Origin: Acidobacteria bacterium UBA2994
GTDB taxonomy: Bacteria; Acidobacteriota; Vicinamibacteria; Vicinamibacterales; UBA8438
Assembly: GCA_002346545.1 (NCBI GenBank)
Contig: DEAA01000077.1
Location: forward strand, 1 to 64,000
Length of the DNA: 64,000 nt
Direction: 5' to 3'
A program made the position numbers and the translations under genes. Positions 24,733 through 33,385 of this stretch are shown piece after piece. Each line of letters begins with the position of its first letter. The stretch's first letter is position 1. A model generated the notes under the pieces. It was not told where the DNA came from. It saw only the letters and a list, made by a program, of their open reading frames with translations, and did not search any database.

Positions 24733-26201
24733 GCGTCACATCCTTCGAACGTTTTAGTGAGCTTGCCACGCAGGGGACGTTCGTCCCAGTGTGCAAGGAA
24801 CTGCGGGCCGACTTGCTAACTCCGCTGTCCGCATTTCTCAAGATCGCGGAACACTCCGAACACGCCTTTCTTTTTGAGAGCGTCGAAGGAGGAGAGCAGG
24901 TCGCCCGTTACTCCTTCCTCGGGAAAGACCCCTTCCTGGTCCTACGCGCCGCGGACGGAAAGACGACAGCCGAGGAGGGAGGCGCCGTGACCCGCAGCGA
25001 CGTCCCGTTCATGGACCTGCTCCGGACGGTCATGAGCGACTACCAGGCCCCACAAGTAACTGATTTGCCTCGGTTTACTGGAGGAGCCGTCGGTTTTCTA
25101 GGCTACGACTCCGCCAGCTGGTTCGAGCCCGCACTCGACTCGGCGTGGAAGACACATTCGCTGCCGCCCGGACAGGACGAAGACGCCGGATTCATGCTGT
25201 TTGACTCGATTCTGGCGTTCGATCACGTCAAACACCGGATCCTGCTCATCGCCAATGCCCGAGTCAACCCCGGCGCCGACCTCGACGGCGCCTACCGTTT
25301 CGCTTGCGCCAAGATTCACTTCCTTGAGCAAGAGCTCCAGCGGACTCTGTCGGAGCCGGCTCCGGCCGAGCCGATACCGATTGATATCACCTCCAACACG
25401 AGCCAGACGGCCTTCGAGGAGGCCGTGCGGGTCGCCAAGGAGCGAATCGCAGCCGGCGATATCTATCAGGTGGTCCTCTCGCAACGCTTCGAGACGGTCA
25501 TCAAGGCCGAGCCATTCAACGTCTACAGGGCGCTCAGGCACGTCAACCCCTCACCCTACATGTATTACATCCGGATGGGGCCGCTCGCGATCGTGGGGTC
25601 GTCGCCCGAGATGCTGGTCCGGGTGGAGGGACGTGAGGCCGTCACGCACCCTATTGCTGGCACAAGGCCGCGGGGGCAGGACGCAGCGGAAGATGACCGG
25701 CTGGCCGAAGAGCTCAAACTCGATCAGAAGGAGCGAGCCGAGCACGTAATGCTCGTCGATCTCGGACGGAACGACCTCGGTCGGGTATCGGAGTACGGCA
25801 CGGTACGGGTGGCCCAGTTCATGGAACTTGAGCGCTACTCGCACGTCATGCACCTGGTTTCTCGTGTTGAAGGGCGCCTGCGCGAGGATGAGGACCGGCT
25901 CGACGCTCTCGCCGCCTGCTTCCCAGCAGGCACGGTCTCCGGTGCGCCGAAGATCAAGGCGATGGAGATCATCGCGTCGCTCGAGCCGACGAAGCGAGGC
26001 ATCTACGCCGGCGCCATTGGCTATGTCGATTTTGCCGGCAACCTCGACTGTTGCATCACGATTCGCACGATCACGATCCGGGACGGCAAGGCCTACGTGC
26101 AGGCCGGCGCCGGCATCGTGGCCGACTCTGACCCGACGGCGGAGTACAACGAGACGCGAGCCAAGGCAGCTGCCCTGATCCGCGCGCTCGAGATGGTGTA
26201 A
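24729..26201 (+). CDS. trpE: Anthranilate synthase component I
   Basis: Encodes 490 residues from the ATG at 24729 (ATGA overlap with aroDE). The N-terminal half has the feedback-site motif LFES (residues 48-51, equivalent to the LLES of Trp-sensitive enzymes), suggesting inhibition by tryptophan. The chorismate-binding core shows IAAGDIYQVVLSQRFE, NPSPYMYYIRMGPLAIVGSS, PIAGTRPRG, LVDLGRNDLGRV, PAGTVSGAPKIKAMEII and QAGAGIVADSDPTAEYNET. It converts chorismate and ammonia from TrpG to anthranilate. The full set of active-site segments is present. Confidence 0.95.
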   Translation: MSVTSFERFSELATQGTFVPVCKELRADLLTPLSAFLKIAEHSEHAFLFESVEGGEQVARYSFLGKDPFLVLRAADGKTTAEEGGAVTRSDVPFMDLLRTVMSDYQAPQVTDLPRFTGGAVGFLGYDSASWFEPALDSAWKTHSLPPGQDEDAGFMLFDSILAFDHVKHRILLIANARVNPGADLDGAYRFACAKIHFLEQELQRTLSEPAPAEPIPIDITSNTSQTAFEEAVRVAKERIAAGDIYQVVLSQRFETVIKAEPFNVYRALRHVNPSPYMYYIRMGPLAIVGSSPEMLVRVEGREAVTHPIAGTRPRGQDAAEDDRLAEELKLDQKERAEHVMLVDLGRNDLGRVSEYGTVRVAQFMELERYSHVMHLVSRVEGRLREDEDRLDALAACFPAGTVSGAPKIKAMEIIASLEPTKRGIYAGAIGYVDFAGNLDCCITIRTITIRDGKAYVQAGAGIVADSDPTAEYNETRAKAAALIRALEMV

Positions 26202-26203
26202 CC

Positions 26204-26770
26204 ATGGTGCTGGTAATTGACAACTACGACTCCTTTACCTACAACCTGGTGCAATACCTGGGAGAGCTCGGCGCCGAGATTCAGGTTCGTCGGAACGACG
26301 AGGCCTCCCTCGATACGCTGGTCGCGATGCGGCCGGACCGGATCGTCGTCTCGCCCGGACCGGGACGCCCCGAACAAGCCGGCGTCACGACCGAGCTAAT
26401 CAGACGCTGCGGTCCCGTGCTGCCGATGCTCGGCGTCTGTCTTGGCCATCAGGCCATCGGGCAGGCATTCGGCGCCACTATCACGCAGGCGCCCGTTCTC
26501 GTCCATGGCAAGCAGTCGATGGTGGAACATGACGGCCGTGGCATCTTCGCCGGTATCGAGGGGCCGTTCGCCGCGGCGCGCTACCACTCGTTGGCAATCG
26601 CGCCAGAGACCTGCCCCTCTGAACTCGAAGTAACCGCGCGTGCCGGCGACGACGGCACGATCATGGGCGTGCGTCACCGGAAATGGCCGCTTCACGGCGT
26701 CCAGTTTCATCCGGAATCGGTCCTGACCGGCATCGGCCGGAATATTCTCCGCAACTTCCTGGAATGCTGA
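26204..26770 (+). CDS. trpG: Anthranilate synthase glutamine amidotransferase component
   Basis: Encodes 188 residues, a class I glutamine amidotransferase supplying ammonia to TrpE. The triad is visible: Cys79 in GVCLGHQAIG, His169 and Glu171 in VQFHPESV. The start MVLVIDNYDSFTYNLVQYLG and the oxyanion segment SPGPGRPEQAG are standard. It begins 2 nt after the trpE stop, and its stop overlaps the trpD start (TGATG). In some genomes TrpG also serves folate synthesis (PabA). No pabB is in the window. Confidence 0.95.
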   Translation: MVLVIDNYDSFTYNLVQYLGELGAEIQVRRNDEASLDTLVAMRPDRIVVSPGPGRPEQAGVTTELIRRCGPVLPMLGVCLGHQAIGQAFGATITQAPVLVHGKQSMVEHDGRGIFAGIEGPFAAARYHSLAIAPETCPSELEVTARAGDDGTIMGVRHRKWPLHGVQFHPESVLTGIGRNILRNFLEC

Positions 26771-27795
26771 TGTTCTCGACGCTAATCGACACGCTTCGCC
26801 GCCGGCAGGATCTCAGCGTCGAGGAATCGGCAGCGGCCATGGAGGAGATCATGGCCGGTCGAGCGACACAAGCCCAGGTCGCCGGCCTACTGGTCGCCCT
26901 CTCGATGAAGGGTGAGCGTCCGGCCGAGCTCGTAGGTTTAGCCAGGACGATGCGGGCTAACGCAGTGTCGCTGTCCCGTGAGCGCGACGGACTGTTCGAT
27001 ACCTGCGGGACTGGCGGTGATGGCGCATCCACTTTCAACGTCTCGACCTTGGCGGCGCTGGTCTTGGCCGGTTGCGGCGTGCCAGTTGCCAAGCACGGAA
27101 ACCGAGCCGTCTCCAGTAGGTGCGGGAGCGCCGACCTCTTCACGGCTCTCGGGGTCCGGACCGATGCCTCCCCTGAGGTCGTTGAGGCATGTCTGGATTC
27201 CTGCAACATCGCGTTCTTCTTTGCACCCACATTTCATCCGTCAATGCGCCACGCCGGTCCTGCACGGCGCGAGCTGGGCGTCCGTACGGCCTTTAACCTG
27301 CTTGGACCACTGACCAACCCGGCCGGAGTCCGACGCCAGCTAGTGGGAGTGGCCAGGTCAGAGCACACTGACCTCCTCGCCCGCGCACTCGGCGACCTGG
27401 GGTCTGAGCGGGCCTGGGTCGCCCACGGCGCCGACGGTCTGGATGAAATCACGACGACCGGGCACACGAAAATCTCCGAATGCCGCGACGGCCAGGTCCG
27501 CACGTTCTTCCTGCACCCCTCGGACTTTGGTCTACCAGTTGCCGATCCAGCGGCGCTCAGGGCGACGTCTCCCGAAGACAACGAGGCGATCGCCAGAGCC
27601 GTCCTTAGAGGGGTGCCCTGCGCCCCACGAGACATGGTGCTCGCCAATGCAGCGGCCGGACTCTTAATCATGGAACGAGTGGCGACGCTGCCCCAAGGGA
27701 TCGAGCTAGCGGCCAGCGCGATCGACGACGGCCGAGCATCGGACGCGCTCGAGAAATTGACCCGAGTGTCCTCGACGGAGGGGAAGGAAACGTGA
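26770..27795 (+). CDS. trpD: Anthranilate phosphoribosyltransferase
   Basis: Encodes 341 residues from the ATG at 26770, which shares a base with the trpG stop. Another ATG two codons earlier (26764) is possible. The PRPP-binding loop DTCGTGGDGASTFNVST, the Lys-His segment VAKHGNRAVSSRCGSADLF and FAPTFHPSMRHAGPARRELG, TAFNLLGPLTNPA are all canonical. It transfers the phosphoribosyl group of PRPP to anthranilate. Its stop overlaps the trpC GTG start. Confidence 0.95.
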   Translation: MFSTLIDTLRRRQDLSVEESAAAMEEIMAGRATQAQVAGLLVALSMKGERPAELVGLARTMRANAVSLSRERDGLFDTCGTGGDGASTFNVSTLAALVLAGCGVPVAKHGNRAVSSRCGSADLFTALGVRTDASPEVVEACLDSCNIAFFFAPTFHPSMRHAGPARRELGVRTAFNLLGPLTNPAGVRRQLVGVARSEHTDLLARALGDLGSERAWVAHGADGLDEITTTGHTKISECRDGQVRTFFLHPSDFGLPVADPAALRATSPEDNEAIARAVLRGVPCAPRDMVLANAAAGLLIMERVATLPQGIELAASAIDDGRASDALEKLTRVSSTEGKET

Positions 27796-28625
27796 GCGAA
27801 ACGTCCCCGGATTTGCTCGGGACTATCGTCGCCGGCACCCGCCACCTTGTCGAGGCCCGTCGCGAGCGACAGCCGGCCAAGCAATTGGAACGCCAGGCAT
27901 CCGAGCTGCGCGCCGGCGGAGACCGTTTTCTCCGAACGCTCCGTGCTCCGGACACCCCCCGGATTATCACGGAGTGCAAGCGTCGGTCGCCTTCGTGCGG
28001 CATTTTGTGTGAGGACTATCAACCCGGAAGGATAGCCAGCGTGTACGCCCAGCACGGAGCGGCCGCTATCTCGGTTTTAACTGAGCCAACCTTCTTCGAC
28101 GGCGCGCCGACCCATCTGCGGGAGGTCCGCGCCTCGGTGACTCTTCCGATACTCCGCAAGGATTTCATCGTTGACCGCTACCAATTATGGGAAGCGACCG
28201 TCTGGGGCGCCGATGCCGTCCTGCTGATCGTGGCGGCTCTCGACGATAAGGCGCTCAGTTCCCTGCACCGCGACGCCCGCGGGCTGGGTCTTGCGGTGCT
28301 AGTTGAGGTTCATGATGAGCGTGAACTCGAACGCGCCCTGACCGCGGGCGCCCAAGTAATCGGTGTCAATAATCGAAATCTGCGAAGCCTGGAGGTCGAT
28401 CTCGACGCCTCTCACCGCTTAATCGGAGAAATGCCGACCGACGTCACCGTCATCGCGGAAAGCGGTCTGCGCAGCCATGAAGACCTCCAAGCCCTTGGAC
28501 GGGCCGGCTATCACGCGTTTCTCATCGGAGAGACCCTGATGTGCGCGTCCAATCCGGGGGAGACGCTACGAGCCCTGCGAGGGATCCGGACCACGACGAC
28601 AACCGAGACGGAGACGTCAGCATGA
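27792..28625 (+). CDS. trpC: Indole-3-glycerol-phosphate synthase
   Basis: Encodes 277 residues from a GTG at 27792 (GTGA overlap with trpD). A TIM barrel with the expected ITECKRRSPSCG segment (the catalytic Lys sits in the E-x-K-x-x-S-P-S motif), LREVRASVTLPILRKDFIVD, LIVAALDD, VLVEVHDERELERAL, GVNNRNLRSLEVD and VIAESGLRSHEDL. It closes the indole ring from carboxyphenylamino-deoxyribulose phosphate. Its C-terminus ends in a [10 protein letters not shown] tail and its stop overlaps the trpF ATG. Confidence 0.95.
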   Translation: MSETSPDLLGTIVAGTRHLVEARRERQPAKQLERQASELRAGGDRFLRTLRAPDTPRIITECKRRSPSCGILCEDYQPGRIASVYAQHGAAAISVLTEPTFFDGAPTHLREVRASVTLPILRKDFIVDRYQLWEATVWGADAVLLIVAALDDKALSSLHRDARGLGLAVLVEVHDERELERALTAGAQVIGVNNRNLRSLEVDLDASHRLIGEMPTDVTVIAESGLRSHEDLQALGRAGYHAFLIGETLMCASNPGETLRALRGIRTTTTTETETSA

Positions 28626-29260
28626 GAACGCCGGTTAAGGTCTGCGGTATCACGCGCACATCGGATGCCGTCCTGGCCGCCGAACTCGGGGCAACGTGGG
28701 TCGGCTTTGTCTTCTGGCCGATGAGTCCTCGCGCGGTGCGTCCTGCGGCTGCCGCTGCCATCCTCGCCGAACTGCCGCCACACGTGGCGGCCGTCGGCGT
28801 GTTCGTGAATCAACCGATCGACGAGATCAATAGCATCGGGGACACGGTTGGCCTGGCAGCGATCCAGCTACACGGCGACGAATCCGAAGCCGATTGCGCC
28901 GCCTGCCGGCGGCGCGTGATCCGGGCGGTCCGATTGAGCCCAGAAGACGATGCATCGGTCGCCGACGAAATATGGCCGCCAGCTACCGTACTGGTCGATA
29001 CGTTCGACCCCGTGCGCTACGGCGGCACCGGCCGTGCTGTGAACTGGACGGTCGCCGCAGGACTGGCGGCCCGCCGCCGAACTTTCCTATCCGGCGGGCT
29101 GGGCCCGCACAACGTGGCCACCGCCATCGAGGCGGTTGCGCCCTACGGCGTGGACGTCTCCTCTGGCGTCGAGACGGCCCCCGGCTTCAAGGACCCTGAG
29201 AAGCTACGGGCCTTTTTCGAAGCCGTGCGGTCGACGGACGTGACCGATTACGAGACATGA
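28622..29260 (+). CDS. trpF: Phosphoribosylanthranilate isomerase
   Basis: Encodes 212 residues from the ATG at 28622 in the trpC stop (ATGA). A longer frame to the left lies inside trpC. Diagnostic segments are KVCGITR with the catalytic Cys, [74 protein letters not shown] and [20 protein letters not shown]. It isomerises phosphoribosyl-anthranilate between the TrpD and TrpC steps. Its stop overlaps trpB. Confidence 0.95.
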   Translation: MRTPVKVCGITRTSDAVLAAELGATWVGFVFWPMSPRAVRPAAAAAILAELPPHVAAVGVFVNQPIDEINSIGDTVGLAAIQLHGDESEADCAACRRRVIRAVRLSPEDDASVADEIWPPATVLVDTFDPVRYGGTGRAVNWTVAAGLAARRRTFLSGGLGPHNVATAIEAVAPYGVDVSSGVETAPGFKDPEKLRAFFEAVRSTDVTDYET

Positions 29261-30501
29261 AGATGACGATTGAGACCCCGCCCGCCGGCCGGCGCGACCC
29301 AGACGAGCGAGGCTACTTTGGCGCCTACGGTGGTGGCTTCGTACCCGAAACCTTGGTCGCTCCGGTTGAGGAGCTCAAAGAGGCGTATTTGGAAGCCAGA
29401 ATGGATCCCGGCTTCCGGGAAGGCTTCGAGCGGCTGCTGCAGCACTATGTTGGGCGGCCCACGCCGCTCTATGAGGCGCAGCGCTGGTCGCGGGCGCTCG
29501 GCGGGGCACGGATTTTTCTGAAAAGGGAAGATCTCGCCCACACAGGCGCTCACAAGATCAACAACGCCCTCGGCCAGGCGCTCCTCGCCGTTCGGATGGG
29601 CAAGCAACGCGTCGTGGCCGAGACAGGGGCCGGACAGCACGGCGTCGCGACGGCCACGGCGTGCGCGTTGCTCGGACTGACGTGCGAGGTCTACATGGGC
29701 GCCGACGACGTTGCCCGTCAGGCGCCCAACGTCGTCCGAATGCGCCTCCTCGGCGCGAAGGTAACGCCGGTCGACTCGGGCAGTAGAACCCTCAAGGACG
29801 CCATCAACGAAGCGATGCGCGACTGGGTGACCAATATCGAGGACACCTACTACCTGCTTGGATCGGTCCTGGGTCCGCACCCGTACCCCCTCATGGTGCG
29901 CGAGTTTCAGTCCGTCATCGGAGCTGAGGCCAGAATTCAGATTCAGGCCCAAGCTGACGGCCCACCCAACGTGGTGGTGGCGTGCGTGGGTGGCGGCAGC
30001 AACGCCCTCGGCATCTTCGACGGCTTCGTGGACCAGGGCGATGTGAAGCTCGTCGGCGTCGAAGCGGGAGGGGACGGCATGGTGGCCGGACGCCATGCCG
30101 CGAGGTTCGTGACGGGCACCGTGGGTGTGCTTCAGGGGACTCGGAGTGTGATCCTGCAGGATCAGAACGGCAACATTGAACCGACGCACTCAGTCTCGGC
30201 GGGACTCGACTACGCGGCAGTGGGTCCCGAGCATGCGTGGCTGCGGGATCTCGGCCGTGCTGAATACGCCTGGGTCAGCGATGAGGAAGCCCTTGCCGGC
30301 TTTCAACAACTCGCGAGGCTGGAGGGAATCCTTCCCGCGCTGGAGTCGTCGCACGCTCTGGCGTATGTCGCTCGAATAGCGCCCAGCCTGCCAGCCCAGT
30401 CGGTCGTGCTTGCAAACCTGTCAGGGCGCGGCGACAAGGATGTCGAGATCATCGAAGCACAGGGCCTTGGCGGTGCCCCGGCAGGGGAGACGGCCTCGTG
30501 A
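29257..30501 (+). CDS. trpB: Tryptophan synthase beta subunit
   Basis: Encodes 414 residues from an ATG overlapping the trpF stop. The PLP lysine is K100 in [15 protein letters not shown]. Other conserved parts are [37 protein letters not shown], the phosphate-binding [11 protein letters not shown] and [13 protein letters not shown]. It is a canonical TrpB1 that condenses indole with serine, working as an alpha2-beta2 complex with TrpA. Its stop overlaps the trpA GTG start. Confidence 0.96.
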   Translation: MKMTIETPPAGRRDPDERGYFGAYGGGFVPETLVAPVEELKEAYLEARMDPGFREGFERLLQHYVGRPTPLYEAQRWSRALGGARIFLKREDLAHTGAHKINNALGQALLAVRMGKQRVVAETGAGQHGVATATACALLGLTCEVYMGADDVARQAPNVVRMRLLGAKVTPVDSGSRTLKDAINEAMRDWVTNIEDTYYLLGSVLGPHPYPLMVREFQSVIGAEARIQIQAQADGPPNVVVACVGGGSNALGIFDGFVDQGDVKLVGVEAGGDGMVAGRHAARFVTGTVGVLQGTRSVILQDQNGNIEPTHSVSAGLDYAAVGPEHAWLRDLGRAEYAWVSDEEALAGFQQLARLEGILPALESSHALAYVARIAPSLPAQSVVLANLSGRGDKDVEIIEAQGLGGAPAGETAS

Positions 30502-31316
30502 GCTCGCGGCTGGCGGATATCTTCAGCGGACCGGGCGCCCCGCGGCTCATTACCTACGTCACCGGCGGCGATCCCGACGCGACGCGGTCCGCCGACATCC
30601 TCCGCGCGCTCGACCGGGCGGGCGCGAACATACTCGAAGTGGGCGTCCCATTCTCCGATCCGCTGGCCGATGGACCGGTCATCCAACGGGCGTCCGAGCG
30701 CGCGCTGCGTGCAGGAGCCAGTCTCGGTTCGGTGCTCGATCTGATCGAGCAGGTCCGTTCAGATGTCGACGCAGGCATCGTGGTCTTTACCTACGCGAAT
30801 CCGATCCTCCGGTTCGGGGTAGAAGCATTCACCGACCGGGCGGCAGCCATCGGAGTAGACGGAGTACTGGTCCTTGATCTTCCGATAGAAGAGGCAGGTC
30901 CCTTCCGCGAGCAGGTGGTCTCGGCGGGCCTGGACCAAATCTTCCTAGTGAGTCCCACCACGACTGACGAACGCCTCGCGGCCGCGGCGGCGTTGGGACG
31001 CGGCTTCCTGTATGGGATCTCGCGCCTGGGAGTCACAGGGGCGCGCTCGGAAGTCGGAGGAGGAGCCCCTCAGCTCGTCAGCCGGGTCCGTAAAGTCTCA
31101 TCGCTGCCGATCGCAGTGGGCTTCGGAGTCTCTCACCCCGACCACGTCAGGCAGATCGGGCAGTGGGCAGACGGCGTGGTTGTCGGGAGTGCACTGGTCG
31201 ACGTGGTAGCGCGCCAATCGGAATCAGACCAGCTGGCCCCGGCGGTCGAGGAATACATCAGGTGGCTACGGAGCGGCACTGACGCCGTGGGAGTGTCTTC
31301 CGACCATGAAAAATAA
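30498..31316 (+). CDS. trpA: Tryptophan synthase alpha subunit
   Basis: Encodes 272 residues from a GTG at 30498 (GTGA overlap). The catalytic acids are E47 ([11 protein letters not shown]) and D58 (PLADGPVIQ). The phosphate-binding loop [10 protein letters not shown] and the [12 protein letters not shown] segment are present. It cleaves indole-3-glycerol phosphate and channels indole to TrpB. Its 3' end overlaps the chorismate mutase gene by 11 nt. A 20-residue C-terminal tail beyond the barrel is unremarkable. Confidence 0.95.
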   Translation: MSSRLADIFSGPGAPRLITYVTGGDPDATRSADILRALDRAGANILEVGVPFSDPLADGPVIQRASERALRAGASLGSVLDLIEQVRSDVDAGIVVFTYANPILRFGVEAFTDRAAAIGVDGVLVLDLPIEEAGPFREQVVSAGLDQIFLVSPTTTDERLAAAAALGRGFLYGISRLGVTGARSEVGGGAPQLVSRVRKVSSLPIAVGFGVSHPDHVRQIGQWADGVVVGSALVDVVARQSESDQLAPAVEEYIRWLRSGTDAVGVSSDHEK

Positions 31317-31614
31317 GCAGCCCCCGAGGAAGCTCCTGCCGGAGGTCAACCGTCAGATCGACGTAATTAGGAGGCGGATGGACAAGATCGACGCCCGGCT
31401 CGTCGCCTTGTTGAATGAGCGTGCGAGGTGCGCCCAGGACATCGGGGAGCTCAAGGACCAGGTGGACATGGAGGTTTACCAACCGAGTCGGGAAATCGAG
31501 GTCTTGGCGCACGTGCGTGACGAGAACCTCGGTCCGCTCAATGGCGACGCGATCACCCGTCTGTTCGAGCGGATCATCGAAGAGGCGCGACGTCTCGAAC
31601 GCACCCCGAAGTAG
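31306..31614 (+). CDS. Chorismate mutase, AroQ class
   Basis: Encodes 102 residues, all helical, matching the AroQ fold: LPEVNRQIDVIRRRMDKIDA, RLVALLNERARCAQDIGELK, VYQPSREIEVLAHVRDEN and FERIIEEARRLE. The Arg in the first helix, the ARCAQDIGELK segment and the Glu of the last helix match the usual active-site positions. It turns chorismate into prephenate for Phe and Tyr. It overlaps trpA by 11 nt and lies 38 nt before the DAHP synthase fragment. AroQ enzymes often act with, or are stimulated by, DAHP synthase, which adds interest to that fragment. Confidence 0.92.
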   Translation: MKNKQPPRKLLPEVNRQIDVIRRRMDKIDARLVALLNERARCAQDIGELKDQVDMEVYQPSREIEVLAHVRDENLGPLNGDAITRLFERIIEEARRLERTPK

Positions 31615-31652
31615 CGGACATCAGTAGCGCAGGAGAGAAGGGAAGGCGGACC

Positions 31653-31772
31653 ATGGTGGTCATGATGAAAGAACGGGCGAGCGGGGAGCAGACCCAGCAC
31701 TTGAACGCTCAGCTGGTCGATAAGGGGTTCGACATGCATCGTTCTACCGAACAACTAGGGACGGGCGTCTAG
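31653..31772 (+). pseudogene. Truncated DAHP synthase: 39-residue N-terminal regulatory-domain fragment
   Basis: A 39-codon frame from ATG 31653 to TAG 31770-31772, with a purine-rich ribosome site (GGAAGGCGGA) just before it. The peptide starts MVVMMKERASGEQTQHLNAQ and contains VDKGFDMHRSTEQLGTGV. This is the beginning of the ferredoxin/ACT-like regulatory domain of type I-beta (AroF/AroG) 3-deoxy-7-phosphoheptulonate synthases, where M-(I/V)-V-V-M-K-x-x-A-(S/T)-x-x-Q and G-F-D-x-H-R-S-T-G are usual. The whole catalytic barrel is absent. The stop codon is followed directly by the tyrA ATG. Either a relic of an operonic DAHP synthase or a retained micro-protein. Too short for standard gene calling. 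Confidence 0.7.
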
Positions 31773-32699
31773 ATGACCGACGACCCCCGTCTCCTACCCG
31801 TCATCCAGTCGGAGACTGGCTCGAGAGAACCACCTATCTTCGACAAAGTGGCCATTGTCGGTTTGGGGCTGATTGGCGGATCCATCGCACTGGCCGTCCG
31901 GCAGCACTGGCCGACCAGCCTGGTAATCGCCGTAGACCGAAAGGACGTGCTCGAACACGCAATGGTGAGGCACGCCATCGACGTCGCCGCAGACGACCCG
32001 GTCGTCATGGCCGAGGCGGATCTCGTCATCCTCGCCGCACCGGTCGAGCAGAATATTGAACAGCTGGCGGATCTCGACCGACACGTGACAGCGCCGGCGG
32101 TCGTCACGGACGTCGGTAGCACGAAACGGACAACCGTCGCAGCGGCGCGCCAGCTGCCTTCACGCTTTACCTTCATTGGTGGACATCCACTGGGGGGAGC
32201 CCCTCGTGGAGGCCTGGCCTACGCTCGTGCCGACCTCTTCGTCGACCGGCCCTGGATCTTTACCCCTGACGGCACTCAGCCGGCAGCCGTGCTCGAGAAG
32301 CTCAATGCTTTCGTCAGCACCCTCGGAGCTCGACCACATATCCTGACTCCCGAACAACACGATCGCCTTCTTGCCTTCGTGAGCCACCTCCCCCAGTTGT
32401 CGGCCAGCGCCCTAATGCACGTTGTGGGAGAGGCGGCTGGCGAAGAGGGTCTTCGGCTGACGGGCCGTGGGCTGTTCGACGCTACCCGGCTGTCGTCGAG
32501 TCCACCCGATATCTGGCGTGACATCTGTCGTTCGAATCGTGACATGGTCGCCGAGGCGCTCGATCTGTTCATCGGTGAGCTCCGGACGCTGCGCGAGAAC
32601 CTCGCGACGGGGGAGGAGCTCGACCGGATATTCGCCTCGGCAGGGGAATGGCGCGGGCGGCTGGCCAAGGTGCGGCCAAAGCGCGAAAGACAGCCATGA
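31773..32699 (+). CDS. tyrA: Prephenate (or arogenate) dehydrogenase
   Basis: Encodes 308 residues whose ATG immediately follows the TAG of the DAHP synthase fragment. The N-terminal Rossmann domain has VAIVGLGLIGGSIALAV (glycine loop 30-37). Next are DLVILAAPVEQNIEQL, VTDVGSTKRTTVAAA, FIGGHPLGGAPRGGLAYARA and a helical dimerisation domain with LSHLPQ-like FVSHLPQLSASALM and WRDICRSNRDMV. It oxidatively decarboxylates prephenate or arogenate toward tyrosine. It is the last gene of the operon, so the leader containing Trp, Tyr and Phe codons controls genes for all three branches. No C-terminal ACT domain is present. Confidence 0.92.
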   Translation: MTDDPRLLPVIQSETGSREPPIFDKVAIVGLGLIGGSIALAVRQHWPTSLVIAVDRKDVLEHAMVRHAIDVAADDPVVMAEADLVILAAPVEQNIEQLADLDRHVTAPAVVTDVGSTKRTTVAAARQLPSRFTFIGGHPLGGAPRGGLAYARADLFVDRPWIFTPDGTQPAAVLEKLNAFVSTLGARPHILTPEQHDRLLAFVSHLPQLSASALMHVVGEAAGEEGLRLTGRGLFDATRLSSSPPDIWRDICRSNRDMVAEALDLFIGELRTLRENLATGEELDRIFASAGEWRGRLAKVRPKRERQP

Positions 32700-32891
32700 C
32701 GAGCTGCCCAGTCACCCTATCGCAGCAACCGCCTGATACGGTAAGCCCTGAGGCGTCAAGAGAGGTGTTCTTGCACCTAGTCCTGCAGGCAACGTCCTGT
32801 GATTACCGGCTCTACCGAGTGGCGTAGGGCTCCCTGTAGTCCGTCCCTGCGTGGTTCAGCACCGAGTTGATATCTGTAGGTGACGGCAAAA

Positions 32892-33317
32892 CTACTCACC
32901 TTGTATCTGAACGGCCGTTCGCGCAGTTTCGACGACCTCGCCTCCGCGCTTAAGGATCAGCCGAACCTCATACCGCCCGCCGTACTCGAACCTGTGCCGA
33001 CGGGAGAACCGGCGCCGGATCTCGCTGACGCCAGGCTCATACGGCTCGCAGTCATAGATGCTTTCTGAGCGAGTCTCGTCATCCCAATCCCACTCGGCGC
33101 TTACACAGTAAAACTCTTCATGGTCGTCGGCACCACCACGGAGGCGCCCCGTAAAAACGATATCGGCCGGAGCGAACGCAAGGTTCGGCCGCGCCCGGAT
33201 CGTCAGGTCGGGGCGGTCTTCCTGCATCCGGACCTCAACCACCGTCGACGTCAATGAAATGAACCCTCCGGTGAGCACGAGAGCGATCAGAGCGCGAATC
33301 GCGCATCGCGAAACCAT
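32892..33317 (-). CDS. Small secreted protein with PKD-like beta domain
   Basis: Encodes 141 residues from the ATG at 33317. The longer upstream frame runs through the promoter box at 33324-33329. The N-terminus is a signal or anchor (IRALIALVLTGGFISLTSTV). The remainder resembles a single PKD/Ig-like domain: RARPNLAFAPADIVFTGRLR, SAEWDWDDETRSES, RRFSRRHRFEYGGRYEVRLI and LKRGGEVVETARTAVQIQ. The W-D-W-D-D followed by the Y-(E/D)-V-x-L pattern is typical of PKD folds. Two cysteines (FYCVSAEW, IYDCEPYE) may form a disulfide. It is divergent from pepA. Function unknown. Confidence 0.68.
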   Translation of the reverse strand: MVSRCAIRALIALVLTGGFISLTSTVVEVRMQEDRPDLTIRARPNLAFAPADIVFTGRLRGGADDHEEFYCVSAEWDWDDETRSESIYDCEPYEPGVSEIRRRFSRRHRFEYGGRYEVRLILKRGGEVVETARTAVQIQGE

Positions 33318-33323
33318 AGCTCG

Positions 33324-33329
33324 ATTGTA
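33324..33329 (-). promoter_or_regulatory. -10 box placed 6 nt before the PKD-like gene start
   Basis: Reverse-strand TACAAT ends 6 nt upstream of the ATG at 33317, so the expected transcription start coincides with the start codon, implying a leaderless message. No ribosome site is present. Confidence 0.5.
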
Positions 33330-33370
33330 GCGTGGACTATTGCTCACGACCAGCCGGCCGGCCCTAGCGC

Positions 33371-33376
33371 TATAAT
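33371..33376 (+). promoter_or_regulatory. Consensus -10 box of pepA
   Basis: A perfect TATAAT ends 9 nt before the pepA ATG at 33386. The message would have a leader of only about 0-3 nt. The two divergent -10 boxes of this intergenic region are 41 nt apart. No clear -35. Confidence 0.55.
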
Positions 33377-33385
33377 CTTGCCCCC

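Noticed and set aside
27234-28055. 273-codon reverse open frame opposite trpD/trpC
   Set aside because: Serine/arginine-rich antisense shadow with no motif, over two canonical genes.
29248-30189. 313-codon reverse open frame opposite trpB
   Set aside because: Long antisense frames are expected in GC-rich coding DNA. It has no ribosome site and lies over a canonical trpB.
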